From the NCBI RefSeq assembly GCF_009711125.1, contig NZ_WMIB01000005.1, positions 1-64,000 on the forward strand: DNA of 64,000 nt. The letters are read 5' to 3'. The DNA is from Metabacillus mangrovi (lineage in GTDB: Bacteria; Bacillota; Bacilli; Bacillales; Bacillaceae). The notes below the pieces were generated by a model. The model made no database searches. It saw only the letters and a program-made list of their open reading frames with translations, and was not told the origin of the DNA. A program made the translations under genes and the position numbers. Positions 8,986 through 15,935 of the stretch are shown here, in pieces (the stretch's first letter is position 1; each line of letters opens with the position of its first letter).

Positions 8986-9255
8986 CTAACAGCACAAGCT
9001 AGCACTCACTATTTCCAAATTCCTCTTACGATCCGTTAAGGTGTGGATTTTTCCGTTCGGATATGCTTGCAAAATTACAGAGACGAGATAAAATTCGTTT
9101 CCCTCTATTAGATTCCTGAGATTCAGGCCATCCAGCCCGTCCATTTCCTTTGGAGTTTGCAGTTCACTTCCATCTGTTAAATAAAACTCTACTTCTCCGG
9201 CCGCCCATACATCGTCATTTATTTCTAAGGGGATCGAGGAATCTCCCATATTCAT
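8986..9255 (-). CDS. Hypothetical protein, possibly frameshifted at its N-terminus
   Basis: The 89-residue open frame starts at the ATG at 9255 (MNMGDSSIPLEINDDVWAAG) and has an internal YPNGKIHTLTDRK segment. I do not recognise the family. Its ATG has no ribosome site of its own. The good site AGGAGAG instead serves an ATG at 9290 that encodes only MNETRAPFGNP before a TAA that overlaps the 9255 ATG. One inserted base would fuse the two frames, so this may be a frameshift or a tiny coupled leader peptide. Confidence 0.55.
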   Translation of the reverse strand: MNMGDSSIPLEINDDVWAAGEVEFYLTDGSELQTPKEMDGLDGLNLRNLIEGNEFYLVSVILQAYPNGKIHTLTDRKRNLEIVSASLCC

Positions 9256-9482
9256 TATGGATTTCCAAACGGAGCCCTCGTTTCATTCATTATCTCTCCT
9301 CTCAAGTGACCCTTCACCCTTCAAAGGCTAAAAGACCCCCTTCAAAGTGACTATTTTCTTCAAAATTCTCACAAAAATAGAATTTTCAGTCTACTTTACT
9401 TCGGTAAAATGGTCACTTATTTCGACACCCTAAACAATATACAATAAAAGAGCAAGACTACTATATTTATAGGGGGTTCTGT

Positions 9483-10826
9483 ATGAAAAAAACATTTGCT
9501 TCATCGCTTTTGGCTGCCTCTCTCCTGGTAGGGACCGCAGCAGCTCCTCAAGCTGCCATGGCACAGCCCGCACAAAACGGATATGAGTTCAATGTGACAG
9601 AAAAGAAGCTGATCAACAAGATCAACGCAAACAAAATGTACAACACGATTGCGGATTTATCCGAGACTCCCCGGGTTGCAGGCACAGAATCGGAATGGAG
9701 AGCAGTTCAGTACATCAAAAAGAAATTTGAATCATACGGATACAAGGCAAAAGTACAGCCATTTACCCTTAAAAGCTATAAATCTCCTGACAAAGTATCG
9801 TTGTCTGCAGATGGAAAAGACTATCAGCCTGGATTTTTTACATACACGGTAAGCGGCCAAGCCACCGGTGAACTCGTACTGGCAGGTCTCGGCAAAAAAG
9901 ATGAACTTCAGTCGATGGATCTAACCGGTAAAATCGCTCTGATTAAGCGCGGAGAGATCAGCTTTGGTGAAAAGGTGCTGAACGCTGCTGAACGGGGTGC
10001 CGCCGCCGTCATTATCTACAACAATACGAACGGCCCATTAAGCGGTACACTTGGACAAGCCAATAGCAAATACGTCCCTGCTCTTTCTCTTCCAAAAGCA
10101 GATGGTGAAGCGCTTGCAGCTAAGCTGACAGCCGGGGAGAAGATTACAGCTTCTGTGCTTGCAGAAGGCTCAAAAATTGAAGAAAAAACCTCACATAATG
10201 TCATCGCAGAAAAGAAACCACTCGTCTCCAAAAACCGCAAGAGTGATATTATTGTTGTCGGTGCCCATCATGACTCTGTCGAATCTGCTCCAGGAGCCAA
10301 TGATGACGCATCCGGAACAGCTATGACGCTGGAACTTGCACGCATTTACAAGGACGTTCCAACTGACAAAGAGCTTCGCTTCGTTACCTTTGGAGCTGAA
10401 GAGATCGGACTATTAGGCTCTTATCATTATGTAGACAGCCTGTCCGATGACGAAATCGCACGTACCGAAGCGAATTTCAACCTCGATATGGTCGGAAGCA
10501 AAGATGCAGGGGATCTTGTGATGTGGACGCTGGATGGCAAAGAAAACCTCGTGACTCAGCTCGTACAGAAAAAAAGCCAAAAGCTGAATGGCAAAGCTGT
10601 TCCTTTTTATCAGGGCGGACGAAGTGATCATGTTCCATTCGCCGAGGAAGGCATCCCGGCTGCTCTCTTTATCCACAGTCCAACGGAGCCTTGGTACCAT
10701 ACTCCAGAAGACACAATTGATAAAATCAGCAAGGACAAGCTCCAGGACGTAGCGGAAATTGTCAGCACAAGCATTTATGAACAAGCGAAGCTTGATATCA
10801 AATTGCCGAAGACGAAAGCCCAGTAA
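9483..10826 (+). CDS. ywaD: Secreted M28 aminopeptidase with PA domain (YwaD-like)
   Basis: A signal peptide (KK, hydrophobic core, AMA cleavage near residue 27) targets the 447-residue protein outside the cell. A PA (protease-associated) insert spans about residues 120-220. The M28 co-catalytic zinc site follows: AHHDSV (about 260), NDDASG, AEEIG, NLDMVG and YHTPED. The family removes N-terminal amino acids from peptides. The ATG follows a GGGGG site. It resembles B. subtilis YwaD but sits at a different locus. Confidence 0.88.
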   Translation: MKKTFASSLLAASLLVGTAAAPQAAMAQPAQNGYEFNVTEKKLINKINANKMYNTIADLSETPRVAGTESEWRAVQYIKKKFESYGYKAKVQPFTLKSYKSPDKVSLSADGKDYQPGFFTYTVSGQATGELVLAGLGKKDELQSMDLTGKIALIKRGEISFGEKVLNAAERGAAAVIIYNNTNGPLSGTLGQANSKYVPALSLPKADGEALAAKLTAGEKITASVLAEGSKIEEKTSHNVIAEKKPLVSKNRKSDIIVVGAHHDSVESAPGANDDASGTAMTLELARIYKDVPTDKELRFVTFGAEEIGLLGSYHYVDSLSDDEIARTEANFNLDMVGSKDAGDLVMWTLDGKENLVTQLVQKKSQKLNGKAVPFYQGGRSDHVPFAEEGIPAALFIHSPTEPWYHTPEDTIDKISKDKLQDVAEIVSTSIYEQAKLDIKLPKTKAQ

Positions 10827-10830
10827 ATTC

Positions 10831-10869
10831 AAAAAGCCTTCCGTTCACTTTGAACGGAAGGCTTTTTGC
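10831..10869. terminator. Bidirectional terminator, ywaD / spoVIF
   Basis: AAAAAGCCTTCCGTTCA pairs with TGAACGGAAGGCTTTTT between two convergent genes. T-runs are present in both directions. Confidence 0.92.
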
Positions 10870-11123
10870 TATTTCTTGTTAATCATCTTGGAGATCGTGT
10901 TAAAATCCAGCTTCTCTTTCCCATTTACGATGGAATTGACAATCTTGTCTTCTGTTTCCTTCGGCACTTTTTTATTGGCAATCTGGGCAACCTTGCGGAT
11001 CACATTTCGGACCGTCGTTTCATCACGGAAATTCGCATTTTGAAGGGAATTGGCCAGAGCCAGGATTTCATTCATGTTTACGCCCGTTTTCTTTTCAATG
11101 TTCTTAAAGAACTTATTATCCAT
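10869..11123 (-). CDS. spoVIF: Stage VI sporulation protein F
   Basis: The 84-residue protein matches SpoVIF (YjcC), needed for proper coat assembly and spore resistance through GerE. Conserved blocks are KTGVNMNEI, NSLQNANF, NKKVPKE and LDFNTISKM. The ATG at 11123 follows GAGGAGG. A sigma-K-like promoter lies at 11148-11175. Synteny with B. subtilis (spoVIF beside yjcA and the cot cluster) supports the call. Confidence 0.93.
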   Translation of the reverse strand: MDNKFFKNIEKKTGVNMNEILALANSLQNANFRDETTVRNVIRKVAQIANKKVPKETEDKIVNSIVNGKEKLDFNTISKMINKK

Positions 11124-11147
11124 TTTTCTGCCTCCTCACTGTTGCTT

Positions 11148-11175
11148 TATCCTATGAAGGGGCCCAGTCGAGTGT
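11148..11175 (-). promoter_or_regulatory. Sigma-K-like promoter of spoVIF
   Basis: On the minus strand the -10 is CATAGGATA (11156-11148), an exact CATAnnnTA. The -35 AC dinucleotide is at 11175-11174, 17 nt away. This matches the known sigma-K consensus and late mother-cell expression. Confidence 0.7.
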
Positions 11176-11435
11176 GCATGGGTCCCTCACAAGAACAAAA
11201 GCACAAGCGCCTTGCAAGATGAGTTCTTCTAATTAAACAGTGTCCCGCTGCAACGCATAACAGGCCGGCATCAAACGTGAGATCTGCAATAAAAAAGGCG
11301 ATCGAGGCCCTCTGCCCCCTCGCAGAACGAACCAAGGTTGATGGACTTATGTATTCAGAACCTGCCAGACGCTGGAGCTTGACGAATATGTCCTTCAGTA
11401 AAAACAGATTCACACGTTTTCCCTTTAAAAACGGA
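11176..11435. other. Non-coding stretch between spoVIF and yjcZ
   Basis: I see no gene with a ribosome site here. Two overlapping open frames on opposite strands have no start signals. With the promoter on its left and the terminator on its right, the gene-free stretch runs from 11124 to 11499. Confidence 0.5.
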
Positions 11436-11464
11436 GAAAGCACGGACACCCGGTCCGTGCTTTC
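11436..11464 (-). terminator. Terminator of yjcZ
   Basis: GAAAGCACGGAC pairs with GTCCGTGCTTTC. On the minus strand a TCCGTTTTT tract follows shortly. Confidence 0.75.
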
Positions 11465-11499
11465 CTGTCTGCATATCTTTGAAGGAGATTGCAAATTGA

Positions 11500-11631
11500 T
11501 TAGTTGTAGAAAGAAGCACCAACGATGATCAAAAGAATGAAAAGTACTACGATCAGAACGAAAGTAGAACCGTAGTAACCGCCACCGCCGTAGCCGCCAC
11601 CGTATCCATAACATCCATATCCGTAAGACAT
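11500..11631 (-). CDS. yjcZ: YjcZ family sporulation membrane protein
   Basis: This is a 43-residue protein: a Gly/Tyr-rich N-terminus ([18 protein letters not shown]) followed by one membrane helix ([19 protein letters not shown]) and a short tail. That pattern is the TIGR YjcZ sporulation family. I chose the ATG at 11631 because homologues begin MSYGYG/MSYG; GGGAGGTGC lies upstream. A sigma-K-like promoter precedes it, consistent with mother-cell expression. Confidence 0.85.
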   Translation of the reverse strand: MSYGYGCYGYGGGYGGGGYYGSTFVLIVVLFILLIIVGASFYN

Positions 11632-11662
11632 TAGCCATGCACCTCCCTTTCCTTCTTCTCTA

Positions 11663-11690
11663 CAACATATGAAATCCGGCCAGAAAGGGT
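11663..11690 (-). promoter_or_regulatory. Sigma-K-like promoter of yjcZ
   Basis: On the minus strand an AC at 11690-11689 lies 17 nt from CATATGTTG (11671-11663). The -10 differs from CATAnnnTA only at the last base. The identical -10 string precedes cotY. Confidence 0.55.
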
Positions 11691-11718
11691 ATGGACATTC
11701 GTGCAATTCATTACAGAT

Positions 11719-11934
11719 TTATTTTTCACTCTTTTTTTCCTGCTTCATCCACCTCTCCGCCTCGTTTGCCAGGCTCTCCATTCTGGCCTCGAATTTTTCA
11801 GCCTCAGACTCCAATTTGTTCAGGTCCCTCTCTTTGCCAGAGAGCCACTTGTCACTCTTTTTCATGACTTCATCGTGCCCCTTGTAGCGGTTGCCGATGA
11901 ACACTTCAAATTCCTTGCTCAGCTTTTTGCCCAT
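11719..11934 (-). CDS. Small coiled-coil protein of the sporulation cluster
   Basis: This is a 71-residue, highly charged protein (Lys/Glu rich) that should form one long amphipathic helix or coiled coil. No membrane segment or signal peptide is present. The ATG at 11934 follows GGGGAGGTGCTGTC, a strong site. I do not recognise the family. A CATAAGCTG sequence upstream and its place between yjcZ and the other spore genes suggest a late sporulation role (inference). Confidence 0.7.
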   Translation of the reverse strand: MGKKLSKEFEVFIGNRYKGHDEVMKKSDKWLSGKERDLNKLESEAEKFEARMESLANEAERWMKQEKKSEK

Positions 11935-11950
11935 GACAGCACCTCCCCTT

Positions 11951-11959
11951 CAGCTTATG
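11951..11959 (-). promoter_or_regulatory. Possible sigma-K -10 element
   Basis: CATAAGCTG (minus strand) resembles CATAnnnTA with one mismatch. The -35 AC is not at the expected spot, so this is weak. Confidence 0.3.
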
Positions 11960-12061
11960 CAGAAAAAGAAAGCCCGGAAATAAAAAAAGCAGATTGAAGG
12001 AGGTTCTGCTGCGTTCACCTTGTCCAGTTCTTTGTCAGGACTTTAACGCATTTTCAGAACA

Positions 12062-12092
12062 ATAAAAAAAGCAGGAGCCTCCTGCTTTTTTA
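12062..12092. terminator. Terminator after the 35-residue basic Cys protein gene
   Basis: AAAAAAGCAGGA pairs with TCCTGCTTTTTT, giving T-runs on both strands. It lies just after the small gene at 12095-12202 on the minus strand. Confidence 0.9.
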
Positions 12093-12094
12093 GT

Positions 12095-12202
12095 TCAGCG
12101 CTTTTTGCCGCAGCCGCAGCCCTTTTTCTTAACCGGCTTGGAAACATGCCGACTGTTCCCTTGAGACTGGGGCATGGATGGATTCATGTATGGCTTGTTC
12201 AT
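12095..12202 (-). CDS. 35-residue basic cysteine-containing peptide
   Basis: This gene is very short but well supported. The ATG at 12202 follows AGGTGG by 6 nt, the stop TGA is at 12097-12095, and a strong terminator follows immediately. The product starts MNKPYMNPSMPQ and ends KKKGCGCGKKR: Asn/Pro/Gln-rich, then a strongly basic tail with two cysteines. A promoter of sigma-K type (AC, 17 nt, CATAAAATG) precedes it. It could be a small coat or crust component cross-linked by its cysteines, but that is inference. Confidence 0.75.
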   Translation of the reverse strand: MNKPYMNPSMPQSQGNSRHVSKPVKKKGCGCGKKR

Positions 12203-12231
12203 GCTGCTCCACCTTTCTTCCGGAGATACAG

Positions 12232-12259
12232 CATTTTATGAATAGCGGACAGAATCCGT
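12232..12259 (-). promoter_or_regulatory. Sigma-K-like promoter of the 35-residue gene
   Basis: On the minus strand an AC at 12259-12258 is separated by 17 nt from CATAAAATG (12240-12232), one base off the CATAnnnTA consensus. Confidence 0.55.
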
Positions 12260-12273
12260 ACTGAGTCAATAAC

Positions 12274-12612
12274 CTAATCTAACATCCTTCCTACAGCTGT
12301 TTCGATGATCCCGGCGAGCCCGGCCAGAGCCAAAATGCAGATCAGCGGCTCCATTCCAACCGGCCACAGCAGCCATCCGCCATACAGCAGCCCCGTGCAC
12401 CAGACACCGGTGCACCAATAGCAGCTGAGCAGCTCTCCAATCCACTTCCGGATGCCCTTTCCCTTCATCTTAATATAAATCCCATCCCCGGACTTATATT
12501 CTTCATGAAAAGGCCGGCGCAGCCAGTCTGTTATCTTGTCATACACGAAAAGACGGGTTAAACGGAAGATCGCAAGCCCAAACAGCACGGCCAGCAGCCA
12601 GCTATCTATCAT
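12274..12612 (-). CDS. yjcA: DUF1360 sporulation membrane protein YjcA
   Basis: The 112-residue product has an N-terminal membrane helix, an amphipathic middle and a second hydrophobic region near residues 80-105. The conserved CYWCTGVWC cluster defines DUF1360. I chose the ATG at 12612 because GGTGGAG precedes it; the frame remains open to 12696, but those upstream starts have no site. It is adjacent to cotV as in B. subtilis. The biochemical role is unknown. Confidence 0.85.
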   Translation of the reverse strand: MIDSWLLAVLFGLAIFRLTRLFVYDKITDWLRRPFHEEYKSGDGIYIKMKGKGIRKWIGELLSCYWCTGVWCTGLLYGGWLLWPVGMEPLICILALAGLAGIIETAVGRMLD

Positions 12613-12636
12613 GTTTCTCCACCTGCCATTCCCTTC

Positions 12637-12645
12637 TAACTTATG
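12637..12645 (-). promoter_or_regulatory. Sigma-K -10 element of yjcA
   Basis: CATAAGTTA on the minus strand is an exact CATAnnnTA, 25 nt from the start codon. A clear -35 AC was not seen. Confidence 0.45.
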
Positions 12646-12754
12646 AAGGGACGCGGCATTTATGAAAAAAATCGGGAAGAATCTGTATGTTTTCATCAGT
12701 CCAAATACAGCTGTGCTGCATTAACTATGTATATATGGGAAAGGAGTGAATCAT

Positions 12755-13150
12755 TTGTCTATGGATCGGCCCATCATGGAGGAAGCAGCACAGGAAGCCG
12801 GACAGGATCTTGTACTTTTTCAAGTATCAGATGAGGGAATCTTCATTAAAGATTCCGAAGACGTAACCGTCGAAACAACCGATACCCAGCTCGCCCTGTC
12901 CATCCAAGCTGCCATCCAGGTGGCCATCGCCCTTGTAATCAATTTGACGATTGCAGACAGCACGCGTGCAGAGCAAGTGACACAGCAAATCTTGACGAGT
13001 GCCGTGACCCAGCAAAGAAAGAAGCAGCGAATCATCATCATCGGATCTGAAAATGTAACCGTCAAAGCGACAGATACAGACGTGGCCATCTCCCTTCAGC
13101 TGCTCATTCAAATTCTGCTGGCACTGCTATTGCAGATTGATATCCTCTAA
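12755..13150 (+). CDS. cotV: Spore coat protein CotV (CotX-family domain)
   Basis: The 131-residue protein consists of two CotX-type repeats: IFIKDSEDVTVETTDTQLAL followed by a hydrophobic helix, and IIIIGSENVTVKATDTDVAI followed by another. These match the insoluble outer coat/crust proteins CotV and CotX. I chose the TTG at 12755, 8 nt after AAAGGAG; an in-frame GTG at 12746 overlaps that site. It leads cotV-cotW-cotX in B. subtilis order. Confidence 0.9.
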   Translation: MSMDRPIMEEAAQEAGQDLVLFQVSDEGIFIKDSEDVTVETTDTQLALSIQAAIQVAIALVINLTIADSTRAEQVTQQILTSAVTQQRKKQRIIIIGSENVTVKATDTDVAISLQLLIQILLALLLQIDIL

Positions 13151-13181
13151 CCCTTTCAAAAACCCTAAAGGAGTGAACAAC

Positions 13182-13457
13182 ATGTCAAGCAAAAACCTGA
13201 ACGATATCTCTTCCACATTGATGCAGCTTTTCGTTTCTGATGTATTTAATAAAAACAACATCACAGACGATACGAAAAAGCAGCTGTCTGACGACCAAAA
13301 AGAAAAAATCAAAGCCGTAGTCCTTGATCTTCAAGCCAAAGTTGACGAATTTCTATCAGCGCAAACACAAAAGGCTGCTGAAGAAGCTGCCCCGGCTGAA
13401 GCACCTAAAAACACCACACTACGCGATATGATGAAAAACAAAAAAGCGAGCGAATAA
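13182..13457 (+). CDS. cotW: Spore coat protein CotW
   Basis: The 91-residue hydrophilic protein begins MSSKNLNDISSTLMQLFVSD, has a Lys/Gln helical middle and a low-complexity Ala/Glu/Pro stretch, and ends LRDMMKNKKASE. Its position between cotV and cotX and its composition match CotW, a crust protein. The ATG at 13182 follows AAAGGAG. The family is weakly conserved, so the name rests partly on synteny. Confidence 0.85.
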   Translation: MSSKNLNDISSTLMQLFVSDVFNKNNITDDTKKQLSDDQKEKIKAVVLDLQAKVDEFLSAQTQKAAEEAAPAEAPKNTTLRDMMKNKKASE

Positions 13458-13492
13458 CAAAAATAGGCGTATGACTCAGGATGTTTGTCTAA

Positions 13493-13520
13493 ACAAAAGC
13501 GGCCTTTCCAACATTAAATA
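13493..13520 (+). promoter_or_regulatory. Sigma-K-like promoter of cotX
   Basis: An AC at 13493-13494 is followed after 17 nt by CATTAAATA (13512-13520), one mismatch from CATAnnnTA. It suggests cotX has its own start in addition to read-through from cotVW. Confidence 0.5.
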
Positions 13521-13548
13521 GTATTACAATGAAAGGAGGAAAAAGAAC

Positions 13549-14010
13549 ATGTCAAATTACTCTTGGGTAGCGAACGACAGAAGCTGCTCTCACCCTACAG
13601 AAAACAGCAACAGACTTGGTAACTTTTGCGACCGTGATGGTGAAGTAGATCAAAACGCAGATCAAGTAAGCAAAACAGCACAGCTTTCTTCTGAAACCAT
13701 CATCATCAAAGACTCTTGCGACATCGAGGTAACAACGACTGAAACACAAATCGGGGTTTCTCTTCAAGCAGCCATTCAAGTAGCAATCGCTCTAGTCATC
13801 AACCTTACAATCGCAGACAGTGCGCGTGCTGAAATGGTAACGCAAGACCTTCTTCAAAAAGCGACCATCACTCAAGCAAACGCTCAAAAACTGGTTATCG
13901 AAAACTCCCGCAACGTAAACGTAAAAACAACCGACACAGACATCGCAGTTTCCCTTCAGTTGCTTATCCAGATCCTTTTGGCTCTTGTCGTATCCATCGA
14001 CATCTTCTAA
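13549..14010 (+). CDS. cotX: Spore coat protein CotX
   Basis: The 153-residue protein has a polar, Cys-containing N-terminus (three Cys within residues 10-30) and then two CotX repeats like those of CotV (IIIKDSCDIEVTTTETQIGV and VIENSRNVNVKTTDTDIAV, each followed by a long hydrophobic helix). It is an insoluble outer-coat/crust component. The start at 13549 follows AAAGGAGG. It is followed by a strong terminator. Confidence 0.93.
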   Translation: MSNYSWVANDRSCSHPTENSNRLGNFCDRDGEVDQNADQVSKTAQLSSETIIIKDSCDIEVTTTETQIGVSLQAAIQVAIALVINLTIADSARAEMVTQDLLQKATITQANAQKLVIENSRNVNVKTTDTDIAVSLQLLIQILLALVVSIDIF

Positions 14011-14028
14011 TTTCCCCGCATCAGCGAG

Positions 14029-14055
14029 AAAAGCAGGCTCCCCGCCTGCTTTTTT
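14029..14055 (+). terminator. Terminator of cotX
   Basis: AAAAGCAGGC pairs with GCCTGCTTTT and is followed by TTTC. From here to 14398 there is no gene, only the cotY promoter. Confidence 0.9.
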
Positions 14056-14326
14056 CTATTGAGCAAATCGGAAGCAGCCGCATGTGGCAGCGCCGTGCAT
14101 TCCTGCCCGCGCTCTTTTGGCATGTACCGGTTTGCTGTTTTTTTATGGAAGGCTGCTTACCAGGCTGAAATCCATACCGGCAGCCCAATCGTATTTTTCT
14201 GCAGGGTTCCTCAAGACAGCAGCAGCCTCCTTATCCCGGACACTTATCTTAGCGTCAGTTCAAGTCATAAAGGGATCCTCCGCTTCTTTTTCCGCATCCA
14301 TCCATGGATCCGTGACGTTCACCCAC
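14056..14326. other. Gene-free stretch upstream of cotY
   Basis: Overlapping open frames on the + strand lack ribosome sites. I see nothing supported here except the cotY promoter at its right end (14327-14354). Confidence 0.4.
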
Positions 14327-14354
14327 ACCAATAGCCATCTCCCCACATATGTTG
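14327..14354 (+). promoter_or_regulatory. Sigma-K-like promoter of cotY
   Basis: An AC at 14327-14328 is followed after exactly 17 nt by CATATGTTG (14346-14354). The same -10 string is used before yjcZ. B. subtilis cotYZ is sigma-K/GerE dependent, in agreement. Confidence 0.55.
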
Positions 14355-14398
14355 TTAAAGACTAATGTCAATCAACCAATATTTAAGGAGATGAAAAC

Positions 14399-14896
14399 AT
14401 GAGCTGCGGAAAATCCCACGGGAAATACGATTACGAAAGCTGCGTCTGCAAAGCCGTTGAAAACATCCTTGCAGAACAGGAAGCAGTAGAAGAAAGCTGC
14501 CCTACCAGCTGCTACAGCAACCTGCTGAGCCCAAGTGCAATGCCTGGCAGAGACACCATTCCGTTCTTGTTATTCGATAAAAAAGGAAAACTATTCTCAG
14601 CATTCGGCAACGTTGGCGGATTCATGGACGACGCCACTTGCTTCGAAACGATCTTCTTCCGCGTCGAAAACCTGAGAGACTGCTGTGCAACCCTCTCCCT
14701 GCTTAAACCAGTAGACGTAGAAGGCGACACCATCAGCGTATGCGATCCATGCGCCGAAGATTTCTTCGGACTTGAAAAATCCGATTTCTGCATCGAAGTA
14801 GACCTGAACTGCTTCTGTGCTATCCAATGTCTTTCCCCTGAACTAGTTAACCGCGTTTCCCCGAACAACAAAAAGAAGCACCACCACCATGGCTAA
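14399..14896 (+). CDS. cotY: Spore crust protein CotY
   Basis: The 165-residue Cys-rich protein begins [20 protein letters not shown] and contains [26 protein letters not shown] and [15 protein letters not shown]. It ends in a Lys-His tail (KKKHHHHG). It matches CotY, which forms a disulfide-linked two-dimensional lattice in the spore crust. The start follows AAGGAG. In B. subtilis cotZ follows directly; here 1.2 kb of repetitive DNA separates them. Confidence 0.95.
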   Translation: MSCGKSHGKYDYESCVCKAVENILAEQEAVEESCPTSCYSNLLSPSAMPGRDTIPFLLFDKKGKLFSAFGNVGGFMDDATCFETIFFRVENLRDCCATLSLLKPVDVEGDTISVCDPCAEDFFGLEKSDFCIEVDLNCFCAIQCLSPELVNRVSPNNKKKHHHHG

Positions 14897-14903
14897 CATT
14901 GAT

Positions 14904-14934
14904 TAGACTGCCTAAAAGGTAGTCTATTTTTTTT
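14904..14934 (+). terminator. Terminator of cotY
   Basis: TAGACTGCC pairs with GGTAGTCTA (one G-T pair), followed by eight T residues. It isolates cotY from cotZ. Confidence 0.85.
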
Positions 14935-14944
14935 GGTTCTGGAG

Positions 14945-15240
14945 GGGGTGGTTGGGTGGGGCGGACTTATCTCGGATTGGTTTCTTTAGTTTGGCGGGTT
15001 TTACGTGGGGGCGGTTTTCTTTCCATAGGCGGGGTTTGATGTGGGGCTGGGGGCGGTTTTATTGGGACGAGGCGCTTTATATGGGCGGTACTTACTGAGG
15101 ACGGTGCCCATTTTTATGGGTAGTTCTTTTATGGGGCAGTTCTTACTGGTGGCTGCTTTTACTTAAGAAGGTTCCCTTTGATGAGGAGATCTTACTGGAT
15201 GGGGAGTTCCTTTTATAGAGCTGACCGGCTGGTAACCGGG
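14945..15240. repeat. G/T-rich degenerate tandem repeat
   Basis: About 300 bp on the + strand are built from loosely repeated units of roughly 18-21 nt, such as GGGGCGGTTTTATTG, TGGGCGGTACTTACT and TGGGGCAGTTCTTACT. No coding frame has a start signal. The strand bias (G and T on +) is extreme compared with neighbouring DNA. Confidence 0.6.
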
Positions 15241-15300
15241 CTGCATATATAGGATCTAGTAATCGCAGGGGAAAAAACCTGAAGCAGAATTCGTCGAATT

Positions 15301-15420
15301 ACCCCGAATAATCGATATATGGATTTTTTCGCCGATATATTTTTATTTTCGTCGATATATCATTTTTTTCGCCGATATATGAAAAAAATCGCCGATATAT
15401 CTAATTTATCGCTGATAAAT
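15301..15420. repeat. Six-unit TCGCCGATATAT array with exact 20-bp period
   Basis: Cores end at 15320, 15340, 15360, 15380, 15400 and 15420. The core is TCGCCGATATAT, with variants TCGTCGATATAT and TCGCTGATAAAT; the first unit retains only ATCGATATAT. Each is preceded by an 8-nt T- or A-rich spacer. The period is exact over all six units. A related three-unit copy lies at 75-124. Confidence 0.85.
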
Positions 15421-15759
15421 TATTTCGCCCCCCATTTTTAGTGGTTTTTAACCTGGTTTGAGGCTCATTTATCAGACCCCTGGCCTCTAATCAATGAAAA
15501 AACAGTTCACTCATCCAAATATTCTAAGATAAATCACCCATTCTCTTACGAAAACGGCATTCTTTTGCTCAAATTAAACCCCATGTAGCAACTAACCTCC
15601 TTTTGCCCGATAAATCAGTCCCAATTCAACATCTAATCCTATCTAACTGCCAACTTCCTTGGCTGATCTTCCTGGATCCTGCTTTCGAATTAAAATTAAG
15701 TCCACATCAGTACCTCTTTTAATCCCGTCCTTCACTGTGCCCATCCCCGGCAGCCTCCA

Positions 15760-15935
15760 GCTCCTCTGTAATTCCCTATCAGTCCTGACGCTTTCCACCC
15801 CATCCCCAAGCGCACCCTCCCCCTCCAGCCCCAACTCCCCTGCAAGCCCTTATCAGTCCCGACGCTTTCGCCCCCCATCCCCAAGCGCGCTCTCCCTCCC
15901 GATGACCACCGTTTCTCAACCCCCATTCATAAGCG
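15760..15935. repeat. C-rich imperfect repeat of about 70 bp
   Basis: Two clear copies begin TATCAGTCCTGACGCTTTC (about 15776) and TATCAGTCCCGACGCTTTC (about 15848), each continuing CCCCATCCCCAAGCGC. A third, more diverged copy starts near 15905 (TTTCTCAACCCCCATTC). Open frames crossing it are Pro/Ser low complexity without ribosome sites. Confidence 0.65.

Noticed and set aside
11147-11638. Long minus-strand frame starting MANVLRIWM near yjcZ
   Set aside because: It uses the other frame of the yjcZ region; the yjcZ family protein in the adjacent frame is recognisable.
15301-15420. CRISPR array
   Set aside because: Repeats are 12 bp with 8-bp spacers, far too short, and no cas genes are present.
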